Shown here piece by piece: positions 53,717-64,000 of a stretch of 64,000 nt of DNA. Each line of letters starts with the position of its first letter. The first letter of the stretch is position 1. Made by a program: the position numbers and the translations under genes. This stretch comes from Rhipicephalus microplus (taxonomy: Eukaryota; Arthropoda; Arachnida; Ixodida; Ixodidae). A model generated the notes under the pieces. That model was given only the letters and a program-made list of their open reading frames with translations. It was not told the DNA's origin and did not search any database. The stretch covers positions 81,369,500-81,433,499 of the forward strand of contig NC_134700.1 in assembly GCF_043290135.1 (NCBI RefSeq). Reading direction: 5' to 3'.

Positions 53717-54123
53717 TGTCACGGGGTCGTGACGTGGCCGAAGACAGGAGACTTCTTGTTGGAATTTAACTGTTTATTTGGGCGAACCTGTGCCCGGTAA
53801 ACAGAAAGTCCAATTACAGCAGCAGTCTCGCACAGATAGCAGTCTCAGACTGATAGCGGCGAACGGAGCGTCGGCCTTCGATCAACTACTGACAAGCGGC
53901 GAAGCGCGTCGGCATTTATACTCCCGCCGTCGAATGTTCTAGCGCTATCGCTGGCGGTGGCGTGCGTTCCAGAACAATCTGTACCATTCGAACAGTGGGC
54001 CTGATCTTATCGAAATGATCTACTACAGTCCGGAACCCTCTAGAAAACTGCAGGCGCGGTTTGCGCTGAGAATCGTGTGGTGTTTTGGGACGATAACAAA
54101 AACTTGGGAAATGGAACGTGGCA
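53717..54123 (-). repeat. Gypsy-A2 3' LTR (407 bp)
   Basis: Same family as the Gypsy-A1 LTRs. About six differences from the 5' LTR (59290-59696) by eye, clustered near the R/U5-side end, so this copy is older than A1. Confidence 0.93.
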
Positions 54124-54250
54124 TTGCCCCCCTCTGAAAAAGGCATCGTCTCGATGCTTTAACTAAAGATGAAGGTACAATAATAATGCAAGAAAGTACA
54201 ATGAATAAATTACGATACAACAATTATACAAAAAACACTGGTTGAGTTCG

Positions 54251-57200
54251 TTAACGCGCATGAAACGGCTTGAGGCGCGCGACATGGACGACTTCAGGTC
54301 GCGATCGGCGCCGTTGAGAGTTCGTAATGCCGTCGGGGACAACCTCGTAATCAAGTGGGCCGAGACGTCGAACCACCCTGTACGGTCCGAAGTACCGTCG
54401 CAGAAGCTTTTCACTTAGTCCACGTCGGCGTATCGGCGTCCACACCCAAACACGTTCACCGGGCTGGTATTCCACGAAGCGTCGTCGAAGGTTGTAACGG
54501 TGGCTGTCGGTCGTCTGTTGATTCTTGATACGGAGACGCGCAAGTTGTCGGGCTTCTTCGGCGCGATGAAGGTACTCGCTCACATCGAGGTTTTCTTCGT
54601 CGGTGACGTTGGGTAACATGGCATCGAGCGTCGTTGCCGGGCTCCTTCCGTAGACCAATTTGTATGGAGATAACTGCGTCGTCTCCTGCACCGCCGTGTT
54701 GTATGCGAAGGTCACATACGGAAGAATGGCATCCCACGTCTTGTGTTCGACATCGACGTACATTGACAGCATGTCGGCGATCGTCTTGTTAAGCCGCTCG
54801 GTGAGGCCGTTGGTCTGTGGGTGGTACGCTGTCGTCCGGCGGTGGTTTGTTTGGCTGTATGCCAAGATCGCTTCAGTTAAGTCGGCAGTGAATGCCGTTC
54901 CTCTGTCGGTGATAAGGACCTCCGGGGCGCCGTGACGTAGGACGATATTTTCGACGAAGAACTTAGCTACCTCGGATGCACTGCCTTTTGGCAGGGCTTT
55001 TGTCTCGGCGTAGCGGGTGAGGTAGTCGGTGGCTACCACGATCCACTTGTTTCCGAAAGCCGACGTCGGGAACGGCCCCAATAGGTCCATACCAATCTGC
55101 TGAAAAGGTCGGCAAGGTGGATCAATTGGCTGCAGAAGTCCCGCTGGCCTTGTCGGCGGTGTCTTGCGTCGCTGACAGTCCCGGCATGTCCTCACATAAC
55201 GAGTGACGTCGGTGGTAAGACGCGGCCAGTAGTACCTTTCTTGTATCCTCGCGAGCGTGCGAGAAACACCGAGGTGCCCTGCCGTCGGATCGTCGTGCAG
55301 GGCCTGCAGGAGTTCTGGTCGCAGAGCTGAAGGCACCACAAGGAGATACTTAGCCCGAAGCGGTGAAAAGTTTTTCTTTTGTAGAAGACCATTTCGTAGA
55401 AAAAACGACGCAAGTGCGCGCTTGAATACCTTCGGGACTTCGGCGGTCCTGCCTTCGAGGTATTCTATTAGGGCCTTAAGTTCCGGGTCGGCCCGCTGTC
55501 GTTCAGCGAAGTCGTCGGTAGTTATCGTTCCCGAGAAGTAGTCGTCATCCGGGTCGTCGGGTAGCGGTTGGTCGACAGGCGCACGAGAGAGACAGTCGGC
55601 GTCGGAGTGTTTTTTGCCGGACTTGTAAATGACAGTAATGTCATATTCTTGAAGTCTCAGGCTCCATCGTGCGAGGCGACCTGAAGGGTCCTTCAAAGTG
55701 GCTAGCCAACACAAGGCGTGGTGGTCGCTCACAACTTTGAAGGGCCTGCCGTAGAGGTATGGGCGAAATTTCGACGTAGCCCAGATGATGGCGAGGCACT
55801 CCTTTTCTGTTGTGGAATAATTTGCTTCTGCTTTGGATAGCGATCGGCTGGCGTAACTAATAACCCTTTCAAGTCCGTCAGCCCTCTGCACAAGAACGGC
55901 GCCAAGACCTACGCTGCTTGCGTCAGTATGTATTTCTGTCTCGGCGAATTCGTCGAAATGGGCAAGTAACGGAGGCGTCTGGAGGCGATGTTTAAGCTCC
56001 TGGAAAGCGTGTTCCTGTGGCGTTTCCCACTTGAACTCCACGTCGGCCTTAGTAAGGTTAGTGAGAGGATCGGCGATGCGGGCGAAGTTTTTGACGAACC
56101 GCCTATAATAGGCGCACAGGCCCAGAAATCGGCGCACGGCTTTCTTGTCAGTGGGCGGCGGGAATTCGGCGATGGCGGCTGTTTTCCGTGGATCAGGACG
56201 AACTCCAGACTTGCTGATAACGTGCCCCAGAAACAAGAGCTCTTCATTCGCAAATCTTCACTTTTCTGGCTTCAGTGTGAGTCCGGAAGTCTTGATGGCT
56301 TGAAGTACAGCTTCAAGGCGCCGAAGATGCTCGTTGAAACTCGAAGAAAACACGACGACGTCGTCCAAGTACACAAGGCAAGTCTGCCACTTCAATCCTG
56401 CCAGTACTGTATCCATAACGCGTTGAAAAGTTGCAGGCGCTGAGCAAAGGCCGAAGGGCATCACCTTAAACTCGAAGAGGCCGTCCGGTGTTATAAACGC
56501 CGTCTTCTCTCGGTCTCTTTCGTCGACTTCGATTTGCCAATAGCCAGTCTTGAGGTCCATTGACGAAAAGTTCTTGGCGTTATGGAGCCGATCAAGTGCG
56601 TCGTCTATTAGTGGGAGAGGATACACGTCCTTTCTTGTGATTTTGTTCAGGCGGCGATAATCGACGCAAAAACGTAGGGTCCCATCCTTTTTCTTCACTA
56701 ACACCACGGGGGATGCCCATGGGCTGTTGGACGGCTGGATAATATCATCCCGCAGCATTTCATCAACTTGTCTCTTGATGGCCTCACGTTCTCGCGTCGA
56801 AACCCTGTACGGACTCTGACGGAGTGGTCTGGCATTTTCTTCGGTTATGATGCGATGTTTCGTGATTGGGGTCTGCCGAATTTTCGATGACGACGAAAAG
56901 CAATCTTCGTATTGCAGGAGCAGGGCCTTGAGCTGTTCTTGCTTATCGTTCGGAAGTCTGGGATTGACGTCGAAAGCTATGGGAGGGGCTTGGTTCCTCT
57001 GAGCAGGTTCCGCAGAATCGGCGAGGGCGAAAGCACTGGTGGCTTCGACAATTTCTTCGATGTATGCGACCGTTGTTCCTTTGTTAACATGTTTGTACTC
57101 ATTGCTGAAATTTGTGAGCATAACCGTTGCTTTGCCTCCCCGCAACTCTGCAATTCCTCTTGCGACGCAAATATTTCGGGTGACCAACAGATGCTGACTG

Positions 57201-57918
57201 CCTTCAACGACGCCTTCGAAGTCAGGTGATTCAGGAGCGCCGACTGAAATAATGACGCTTGAGCGAGGTGGAATGGTGACTTGCTCTTCCAGCACATTCA
57301 AGTCATGGTGTCTAGACGGCGTGCGCGGCGGTAGTGCTTCTTCTGTGGATAACGTTATCGACTTTGTTTTTAGGTTGATGACAGCACCATGGAGGCATAA
57401 GAAGTCCATGCCAAGGATGACATCTCTCGAGCAACGATGTAGGACTACGAAGTCTGTAGGATAAAAACGGCCGTTAATGGTGACTCTCGCTGTGCAGATT
57501 CCTGCAGTCGTTACGAGATGACCTCCGGCTGTGCGGATTTCAGGGCCTTTCCAAGCTGTCCTAACTTTCTTTAACTTCGCGGCGAACGACCCACTGATGA
57601 CAGAATAGTCGGCTCCAGTATCGATGAGAGCGGTCACACTGTGGCCGTCGATAAGAACGTCGAGGTCGCTAATTCGCCGTCTCGCATTACAGTTAGGGCG
57701 TGGCGTCGGGTCACGGCTGCGTCGACTTGTTCCGCTGCTTCCATGTTGCGTCGTCAGGCCACCTTCGGTAAGTGAGCTTTCGTCGTCAGGGCTTTGCCTG
57801 GTTGGCGTTGTGTTCGGAAAGCTCCGTTGCGGCGTCGTCGTCGTCGGAGGATCTTCGGTAGTTCGTCGCACAGCAACCGCACCTCCACCGGTTGCTGCCC
57901 TTAGTTTCCCGGATACGG
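54251..57918 (-). pseudogene. pol: Gypsy-A2 pol, one premature stop
   Basis: About 1220 codons in one frame from the frameshift overlap (open from 57918) to the stop at 54253-54251. Protease [29 protein letters not shown] with an intact YLDDVVVF, RNase [11 protein letters not shown], an integrase with a GHLGV...CRDC zinc-binding domain and D/D/E motifs (DLLGPFP, TDRGTAF, LTERLNK), and a GPY/F tail are all present, so every active site is kept. The only break I see is a TGA at 56260-56258 where Gypsy-A1 has TGC (Cys), between the RT palm/thumb and the [10 protein letters not shown] block. Confidence 0.95.
57871..57910 (-). promoter_or_regulatory. Gypsy-A2 -1 frameshift signal
   Basis: GGGAAAC at 57910-57904, TAA at 57903-57901, spacer, and the CAGCAACCG / CGGTTGCTG stem at 57897-57889 and 57879-57871. 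Identical to Gypsy-A1. Confidence 0.88.
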
Positions 57919-59265
57919 GCTAGGAGACCGGCCCCGCGTTGGGCCAGAGTACTGTCGGTGGTGCGGTGACGTGCGGCGGCTGGGCGACGGCGAACGCGAA
58001 GGGCTTCGTGGTGTCCACCGAGCTCCTGTCAGGTAGTCGGCGATGTCACGGGGTCGTTCTCCTGGCTGTGGGCGCGGTGCATTGACGGCGAAGCCACGCA
58101 ATCCCATCTGTCGGTACTGGCAACGGCGGTATGTGTGTCCGGCCTCGCCGCAGTGGTAGCAGAGCGGGCGATGGTCAGGGGTGCGCCAGACGTCAGTCTT
58201 CCTCGGTGCACTGCGCTGGGCCGCTGGCGAACGGTATGACGTCGGTGGGGGTGGGGGCGGCGGTGGCGTCTGTCGACGGAAGTGCGATGGGGCGGCGTTT
58301 TGGCGTGGACGGGGAGTAGCGTTGTGGCGCAGTGCAGCGGCGTAGCTCATAGCTTCCGGCTCGGGTAGCGGTGCGTGGGGAATTTGAAGCGATTGCCGAA
58401 CTTCTTCTCGCACAATGTCGGCGATCGAATCCACTTGAGGCTGCGCCGAAGGCAACAGCTTGCGCAGCTCTTCCCGCACGATCGCTCGGATCGTTTCACG
58501 CAGGTCTCCGGAGTTACTGGCTTGAGCAGCAGCGCAGTCTGCAGTCAGGCGACGATTATATTGTCTGGTGCGCATGTCAAGGGTCTTTTCAATAGTGGTC
58601 GCTTCGGCTACAAATTCTTGGACGGTTTTCGGTGGGTTTCTCATCAGCCCCGCGAAGAGCTCCTGTTTGACCCCTCGCATGAGGAAACGAACTTTTTTCT
58701 CCTCAGGCATGTCTGGGTCAGCGTGACGGTATAGTCGGGTCATTTCTTCTGTGAAAATGGCGACATTTTCATTTGGTAGCTGAACCCGGGTCTCTAATAA
58801 AGCAGCGGCCCTCTCTTTTCGAGCGACGCTCGCGAACGTTTGCAGGAATGCGCCGCAGAAAACATCCCACGTTCGGAGCGTGGACTCCCGATTTTCGAGC
58901 CAGGTCCTTGCGGTGTCTTCTAAATAGAAGAACACACGACGCAGCTTTTCGTCATGGTCCCAGTGGTTGAGGGCGGCCACACGGTCGTATGTCTCTAGCC
59001 AGGACTCCGGGTCTTCGAACGATGACCCATGGAAAATTGGTGGTTCCCTGGGTTGATGCATGACCATCGTGGGCTGGGACGCTGCGGTTGTCATTGTCGC
59101 TGCAGTCGCGGTCATGGCCTTGGTCTTCCGCGGCTTGTCGTGTAGAAGCCCGTACTCCGGTGGTAGCCCTTGCTGTCGGCGGCTTGTTCGCTGCTCCTGG
59201 TTGGCGTCGGTGTCTTCTCCGCGACGTGGGCTGGGTTCACGGCTTGACGGGGGCGTGCGGTACAT
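57901..59265 (-). CDS. gag: Gypsy-A2 gag polyprotein, intact
   Basis: A 454-residue protein of the same length as Gypsy-A1 gag and differing at roughly a dozen positions (for example HDKPRK for PDKARK, ANQ for TNQ, EEMTRLY for EEITRLF). Capsid domain, Pro-rich linker with eight consecutive prolines, and the zinc knuckle [14 protein letters not shown] are all kept. Start chosen at the first ATG after the primer-binding site. It ends on the slippery site and TAA as in A1. Confidence 0.95.
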   Translation of the reverse strand: MYRTPPSSREPSPRRGEDTDANQEQRTSRRQQGLPPEYGLLHDKPRKTKAMTATAATMTTAASQPTMVMHQPREPPIFHGSSFEDPESWLETYDRVAALNHWDHDEKLRRVFFYLEDTARTWLENRESTLRTWDVFCGAFLQTFASVARKERAAALLETRVQLPNENVAIFTEEMTRLYRHADPDMPEEKKVRFLMRGVKQELFAGLMRNPPKTVQEFVAEATTIEKTLDMRTRQYNRRLTADCAAAQASNSGDLRETIRAIVREELRKLLPSAQPQVDSIADIVREEVRQSLQIPHAPLPEPEAMSYAAALRHNATPRPRQNAAPSHFRRQTPPPPPPPPTSYRSPAAQRSAPRKTDVWRTPDHRPLCYHCGEAGHTYRRCQYRQMGLRGFAVNAPRPQPGERPRDIADYLTGARWTPRSPSRSPSPSRRTSPHHRQYSGPTRGRSPSPYPGN

Positions 59266-59289
59266 GAACGAAGCAGCACCTCCACCAGA

Positions 59290-59696
59290 TGTCACGGGGT
59301 CGTGACGTGGCCGAAGACAGGAGACTTCGTGTTGGGAATTAACTGTTTATTTGGGCGAACCTGTGCCCGGTAAAAGGAAAGTCCAATTACAGCAGCAGTC
59401 TCGCACAGATAGCAGTCTCGGACTGATAGCGGCGAACGGAGCGTCGGCCTTCGATCAACTACTGACAAGCGGCGAAGCGCGTCGGCATTTATACTCCCGC
59501 CGTCGAATGTTCTAGCGCTATCGCTGGCGGTGGCGTGCGTTCCAGAACAATCTGTACCATTCGAACAGTGGGCCTGATCTTATCGAAATGATCTACTACA
59601 GTCCGGAACCCTCTAGAAAACTGCAGGCGCGGTTTGCGCTGAGAATCGTGTGGTGTTTTGGGACGATAACAAAAACTTGGGAAATGGAACGTGGCA
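59290..59696 (-). repeat. Gypsy-A2 5' LTR (407 bp)
   Basis: TATAAAT lies on the minus strand at 59493-59487, with a TCAGTAG-type initiator about 30 bases on. Confidence 0.93.
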
Positions 59697-59704
59697 ATAT
59701 GTTG

Positions 59705-60421
59705 TTATTGCGGCGTTGTCTGCTCTGTTGAATGCAAACGCATCTTTTTCAGGACCACTGTCCGAGAAAGACTAGATAGGGGCAGTACACATAGGACTGA
59801 GTTGTGATCGGATATACCATCCACAATTTTGATGCGTGTCTGGTGTTCGGGGAAATGGTCGCTAACAAGAACAAAATCTAGTATAGAGCTCGATCCACCC
59901 TGCACTCGCGTGGGGACCCGTACCAGTTGGTGGAAGTTAAAATTAATTAACATGTCTAATAATACGCCGTCTGCCGCACTTAATACTTTTTTAGACGATC
60001 ATTCTATTTCTGGAAGATTGAGATCACCAGCCATGGTGATCATACCACCACCCATGTGATCGTGCATATAATCCAGAGGAAGTTCCATACAACTTGCCTC
60101 AGCATTAGGTGGTCTGTATATAGCACCGACGAATACATAGCGTTTCCGCAGCTGCAATTTGCACCTCAGCGCTTCGATGCCACGATTTTTTGGTAAGACA
60201 GAGTAGCGCAGTTCTTTCTTGAAGAAGAGTGTCACGCCCCCGCTTCTTGTTTTCCTATCTTTGTGCACGATCCCATAACATGGGGGCGTAACCTCATGGT
60301 CTAATATGTCCGAGTTCAGCCATGTTTCCGTGACAGCAACTATGTCAGGTTTCAATTCTAGAAGAAGGGCTTCGAATAGATCTACTTTATTTACAAGACT
60401 TCGCGCAGTCACATTCAACAA
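59705..60421 (-). pseudogene. CR1-like LINE ORF2, endonuclease domain
   Basis: NVTARSLVNKVDLFEALL, then DIVAVTETWLN, GGVTLFFKK, YVFVGAIYRPPN and MITMAGDLNLPEIE form an APE-type endonuclease; after a frame change near 59995, LVRVPTRVQGGSSSILDFVL, ISDHNSVLC (SDH motif) complete it. One frameshift inside the domain and truncation by Gypsy-A2 make it non-functional. Confidence 0.85.
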
Positions 60422-60429
60422 GGGTACTT

Positions 60430-61060
60430 CTGTCGACTTCGAATAACTCTTTTCTCTATGGCATCTTTGTTTTTTCGCACTGCTAATATATCTTCATGTT
60501 CACTATCCCAAGCACATGTTTCACCGTAGATTCGCCTTTTCTCGCACACCAGTGACACCTTTTCCTACCTGTCCCGAAATTATTTCGTACGTTACCACAG
60601 TTTGTTCGTAATGTCTCGAGTACTACGAGAAAAGTTTTCACTGATAATGAAACGTGAGCCCTTTAGCTTGGAACAGTGTTTGAGCATTAAACCTTTATCT
60701 CAATGATCGAGTAGTTTGAGAATAATGGATCTGGGTCTAACGGTAACAGTTGGATTCTATTTACCTCGATGGTGAATTATTTCTATTCCCTTGATTTTCA
60801 TCTGCAGTACACCATCTAAAACCTTGTTTTCAATGAAATCGACGAGCATGTCTGGCGATTCATTTTGCTGTTCTTCAACACCGTAAATGACCAGGTTGGA
60901 TCGACGGCTCCAGTTTTCTAGATCGTCGTCTTTCGTTTGTACAGCCATTAGGTTTTTTTTCTAGGTTAGATATTCGCTTGCTGTACTCCGGGAGCTGTTT
61001 GTCTACGCCAGCTATCTTTTCAAGTTTTTTGTCAATTGCGTTAGGCATGCGGTTTGTTCC
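60430..61060 (-). pseudogene. CR1-like LINE ORF1 (coiled coil and RRM-like)
   Basis: An N-terminal coiled coil (DKKLEKIAGVDKQLPEY near 61040) is followed by the DDLENWSRRSNLVIYGVEE motif at 60930-60870, the hallmark of L1/CR1 ORF1 RNA-recognition-like domains, and a C-terminal part recognisable to about 60440 (NVRNNFGTGRKR near 60620). Frameshifts occur at an A8 run near 60955 and near 60760. Confidence 0.72.
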
Positions 61061-61100
61061 AGATTTTTCTTCCCAATAACCTTTCTCTTTTTTCTTTCCT

Positions 61101-61451
61101 AATAATCTCGTAGTCTGCAGGGCGCCTTGTATGTATAGAGTTCATGGGATGTAGCGCGGCCTGGGAACGTCAACTATGCTCAGAAAAGCTAAAATATTCA
61201 TGTCGTATTGCTGGTAGTGCAGCCGCCAAAGGTGATCTTAGCTCTTATGTAAGTGCAGACGACAAGCTTACTCTTTGTAACACTAGCTGAAAACGGTGCC
61301 CGTGGAATTATGTGCGTTGGTTAGCTCTAAATTTACGCTTTTCACTGCGTCAATACTCTGCAACTTCTCTACAATTGTGAATGTAAACCAGAACTTCAAG
61401 TAATAGATTAGGTGTTGAAGCAAGGGCCATTTTATCTTTTATTTTAAGCAA
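61101..61451. other. Unassigned
   Basis: No feature recognised between the LINE 5' end and the RNase H fragment. Confidence 0.4.
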
Positions 61452-61768
61452 GTGGCCGAAGCACACGATGTAACCCTGAAAACAGGCCATTGCATGAAGT
61501 ATGGATGTACTCCAGCGCATTGGGGCCTGCATGGAAACGAGCAAGCCTATACGCAGACAAAGCTGGCCCACGTCTACCTAACCGTACCGCCAATTCCATC
61601 ATCACGGCGGGACACATACGCCGTTGTTATGCTCTTCTCTGTGGCGCTGCTATAACATATTTTTTTTTACCATGCGATCGTTACCACCGTCTTGATAAAC
61701 TAGACTTAGACATGCAGATTGAGATACCTTCAATCATTAAAAGGTGCATTTTAGTCACACACTCTTGA
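61452..61768 (+). pseudogene. LINE RNase H / C-terminal fragment
   Basis: PAHWGLHGNEQA near 61514-61550 matches the P-x-H-x-G-x-x-G-N-E-x-A motif of LINE RNase H domains; the following VPPIPSSRRD and a C-terminal block (YHRLDKLDLDMQIEIPS) fit the region downstream of it after a frame change. The fragment is isolated, with no RT next to it. Confidence 0.6.
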
Positions 61769-64000
61769 AAAAAGGTCAGCATATTCACTAACTTTATACT
61801 AAGCATTCACTTGTCACAAAAATAACTAGCCTATCAGTAAGTGAAGGTAGTTAAATGCAGATTGGAGAAATATACTGCTTAGTTACTCAGTGAATAATGC
61901 TCACTCGAATCGTTAGTCCCCTACTAAATTGTTAGGAACCACAAACTTAGTAACCGCATGAATTCTAGTGAACTGCAATTAGTCAAACAGATGTTTACGC
62001 TTATTTTCCTATATGTGCGTGTTCGTCGCCATATGAAAATGCTTTTATGACAAAAGTCTAAGATAAAAAAAACGAAGTGGGATTGTTCTCGTGCATAGGT
62101 GAATGGCTGCTAACTTCGTCACGTAGTTACAGTAGTGAGTGCGCATCACAGCAGCGTACTCATAGAGAACCAAACACATACTCTTATTATCGCATCATAC
62201 TCACATATGGTCACACTCAAACCATCACATATGAGTATGTGAACTCACATCATTATTTTACAAGCGAGAATACAAGCGCAAACGCATGCACAAACTTCGA
62301 GACTTCGACATAGTTTATTTTTATTCACGCCGTCGTTTGAAAACTATTTCCCATGTACTGATTAACTCACCATGTACTGATTAACAGCCACAGAATGTAA
62401 AAGATTAACGGATATTTTCTACACATCATCGTGTGCTCTTTTAATTGCTTATACTTATGCCAATACGCAGCAGAAAAACTCCATTCTAAAGTAGTATAAA
62501 ATTAAGGTTTTGCTGAAATTTGCATAAAGGTGTGACAAATATGGAAAAACGTATTGCGGTATCTATGAAAGACCATGCAAAATGGGTTGATTAGTAGTTA
62601 CTTAGTTATTTAGTAGTTACTCAGTTAACAACGCTAAGAAAGCTTCCCTCATTAGCAAAACCCAAAGATACAAGATTTACCAGCTCCTGGCTAGAAAATG
62701 CATGTCGCGAAGATTGTAAAAACAGGCCCCGGAAATTTAGCACCAGTATTGGTTAAAAAAACAAAAAAAACACGCACGTTTGTATAGCGGTTGCCGGGCA
62801 TCTTAAGATCCAGTGAAACGAAGTGAGGTTGATGTTCGCTTTCATTGGCTTTCAAGCTTTTTAAAAGTAAAAAAAAAAGATACCCCTGTAAGGAACTTCT
62901 ATTTTGCTTATAAATCTTTGCTTCTTTCTTAATTCACGAATTTAAATTAGGCGAAGCACGGCAACTGGTTGACTTGCGTTTGTAGCGCTTGCCACCAATC
63001 CTACTCGCCCCTCGCTCAGTGATATTAGAAGTTGGATTGCGCTCAGTTATCTCACTTGGTTGGTGTGTCAATTACTCGAAAAATAAAGACAGCAAGTTGT
63101 AGCGAGCATAGAACGTAAGGCGCAGGTAGCACGCTAATCAAGACAACAATACATTCGTAGAAGATGACTTATTCTGGAAACCAACGCCTCCTATATTTAT
63201 TAAAGAAGGCGTTGGGGTAACAAATGCTTTGCGTGACTCTGGGGTATAATAACCCCGGGATATCTAGTTCCTCGAAGGTTTTTCAGCGTCTTCTAAAGGC
63301 AACCGGTGAGCTCATCAATTTGTACCCATTATTTGAGCAGCTATTGATTTTGCGGGAGTACATATGAGTAAACCCCGTTCTCTGCAAGCCTGACTGGACT
63401 GACAGAAGTGCAGTGTCGCTTAACTAATTGGTGAAGACAGCAGTCAAGCTCCTGTCGCAAAAATGTATTTATTGAAAGGCTTGAATTTGAATTGCCTTTG
63501 CTACATAGTTTTAGTTTCTTTTACTTTTGGCGTGTAGTTTAAATGAGGACAAGAAATCATGGCTGCTTCCTGCTCATGGAATTCTTGTAACCACGGTTTA
63601 AAAATTTGTGAGTCTTCTACTGGTGTCACTGAAATACACGTGATTGACTAATTGTTTCTAAACTTATTACAGAGAACGTTGATGGAGCCAATGTTCTGAC
63701 AAGTGAGCTTTTCTTCACTCTAAAAAAAAAGGGAGCGAGAATGGAGAAACGGGCTCCGTTCCTCCTTCGGCGCAGCGACTTCCTCCCTTTCGGGCGCTTT
63801 ACCCGTCGCGCCATCTCGCGGCAAGGACCAAAGGAGCAACGTTCCTCCTTCAGCGTTCAAGTTACTTTTCAATCACGGGGGTCTTGCTCACGCGCATGCG
63901 CACGCCAAGCCTATAGCCGCCCGCGGCCAGTCGCGAGCGATTGCTTTAACCTAAGATTGTTGTAAGCAATGCAGGAATGACGTTTTCTTTTGTTTTATTA
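61769..64000. other. Unassigned region
   Basis: AT-rich to about 63700, GC-richer afterwards. A GGGGT-ATAATA-ACCCC hairpin lies at 63241-63256. A 74-codon frame at 63741-63965 has no domain. No gene or known repeat is recognised. Confidence 0.4.

Larger units (their letters stand above)
53717..59696 (-). mobile_element. Gypsy-A2: complete Gypsy element inserted in a CR1-like LINE
   Basis: A 5980-bp minus-strand element with 407-bp LTRs, ATAT duplications, primer-binding site (TGGTGGAGGTGCTGC, 59287-59273), gag, frameshift signal, pol and polypurine tract (54137-54124). Coding capacity is complete except for one TGA in pol. It interrupts the endonuclease-to-RT linker of the LINE at 59697-61100. 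Confidence 0.95.
59697..61100 (-). mobile_element. CR1-like LINE 5' part (ORF1 and endonuclease)
   Basis: Minus strand: ORF1 (61060-60430) followed by the start of ORF2 (60421-59705), cut by Gypsy-A2. The RT is not found within the window on this strand beyond 53716 with confidence, so the rest may be deleted or too diverged. Confidence 0.75.

Noticed and set aside
63741..63965. Small Arg/Ser-rich protein
   Set aside because: A frame in GC-rich sequence with no start context or domain; the opposite strand is also partly open.

Overview
This window is a stretch of arthropod, most likely ixodid-tick, intergenic DNA built almost entirely from transposable elements. I see no intact host gene. 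The tick assignment is an inference. The tRNA-derived SINE at 20296-20534, the (TTCC)-tailed SINE at 15288-15466 and the mix of Gypsy, CR1-like, RTE-like, Penelope-like, Tigger and IS630/Tc1 families look like what I remember of metastriate tick genomes. Splitting of every coding region into eukaryotic transposon ORFs, long microsatellites and nested insertions rule out a prokaryotic or viral contig.

Layout. 1-8320: right-hand part of a giant fold-back element. Its two inverted arms (left running off the window, right 5103-8320) end in arrays of a ~134-bp tandem repeat, and its centre holds a decayed IS630/Tc1-type transposase. 8404-12811: a 21-bp minisatellite, then a degraded RNase H-bearing LINE (+). 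13314-13907: CA microsatellites and a hairpin. 13990-19215: a degraded Gypsy element (-) with a SINE nested in it (perfect 15-bp target duplication). 19640-20534: a LINE 3' end and a tRNA-SINE. 20535-23384: unassigned. 23385-25264: ~147-bp tandem repeats, a GATA-type microsatellite and a terminal hairpin (Helentron-like layout). 26491-27223: a short element with a GGAC-rich minisatellite. 29228-42560: a CR1-like LINE (-) split by an LTR element (29728-40881, -), which is itself split by a young Gypsy element (31088-37071, +; called Gypsy-A1). 42598-45810: an RTE-like LINE (-) with a tRNA-like head. 46722-47570: a ~265-bp direct duplication. 47573-52584: a Tigger/pogo DNA transposon (+) split by a 5'-truncated LINE (+). 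52587-52990: a Penelope-like RT fragment (-). 53717-59696: a second, almost fully open copy of the same Gypsy family (-; Gypsy-A2), inserted in another CR1-like LINE (-, to ~61100). 61452-61768: a LINE RNase H fragment. 61769-64000: unassigned.

The most informative part is the Gypsy-A pair. Both copies keep 407-bp LTRs, 4-bp ATAT target duplications, a TATA+initiator core promoter, a primer-binding site, a polypurine tract, a 454-aa gag, and a textbook -1 frameshift signal: GGGAAAC directly before the gag stop, six bases, then a 9-bp stem. The pol frames carry different defects. A1 has a YLDN active site, a 2-base insertion and a TGA; A2 has a single TGA. Eleven bases of the primer-binding site recur in the frameshift hairpin. 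Elsewhere several unrelated elements have each lost a catalytic aspartate, so autonomous activity from this window looks unlikely, although Gypsy-A1 moved very recently (one mismatch between its LTRs).
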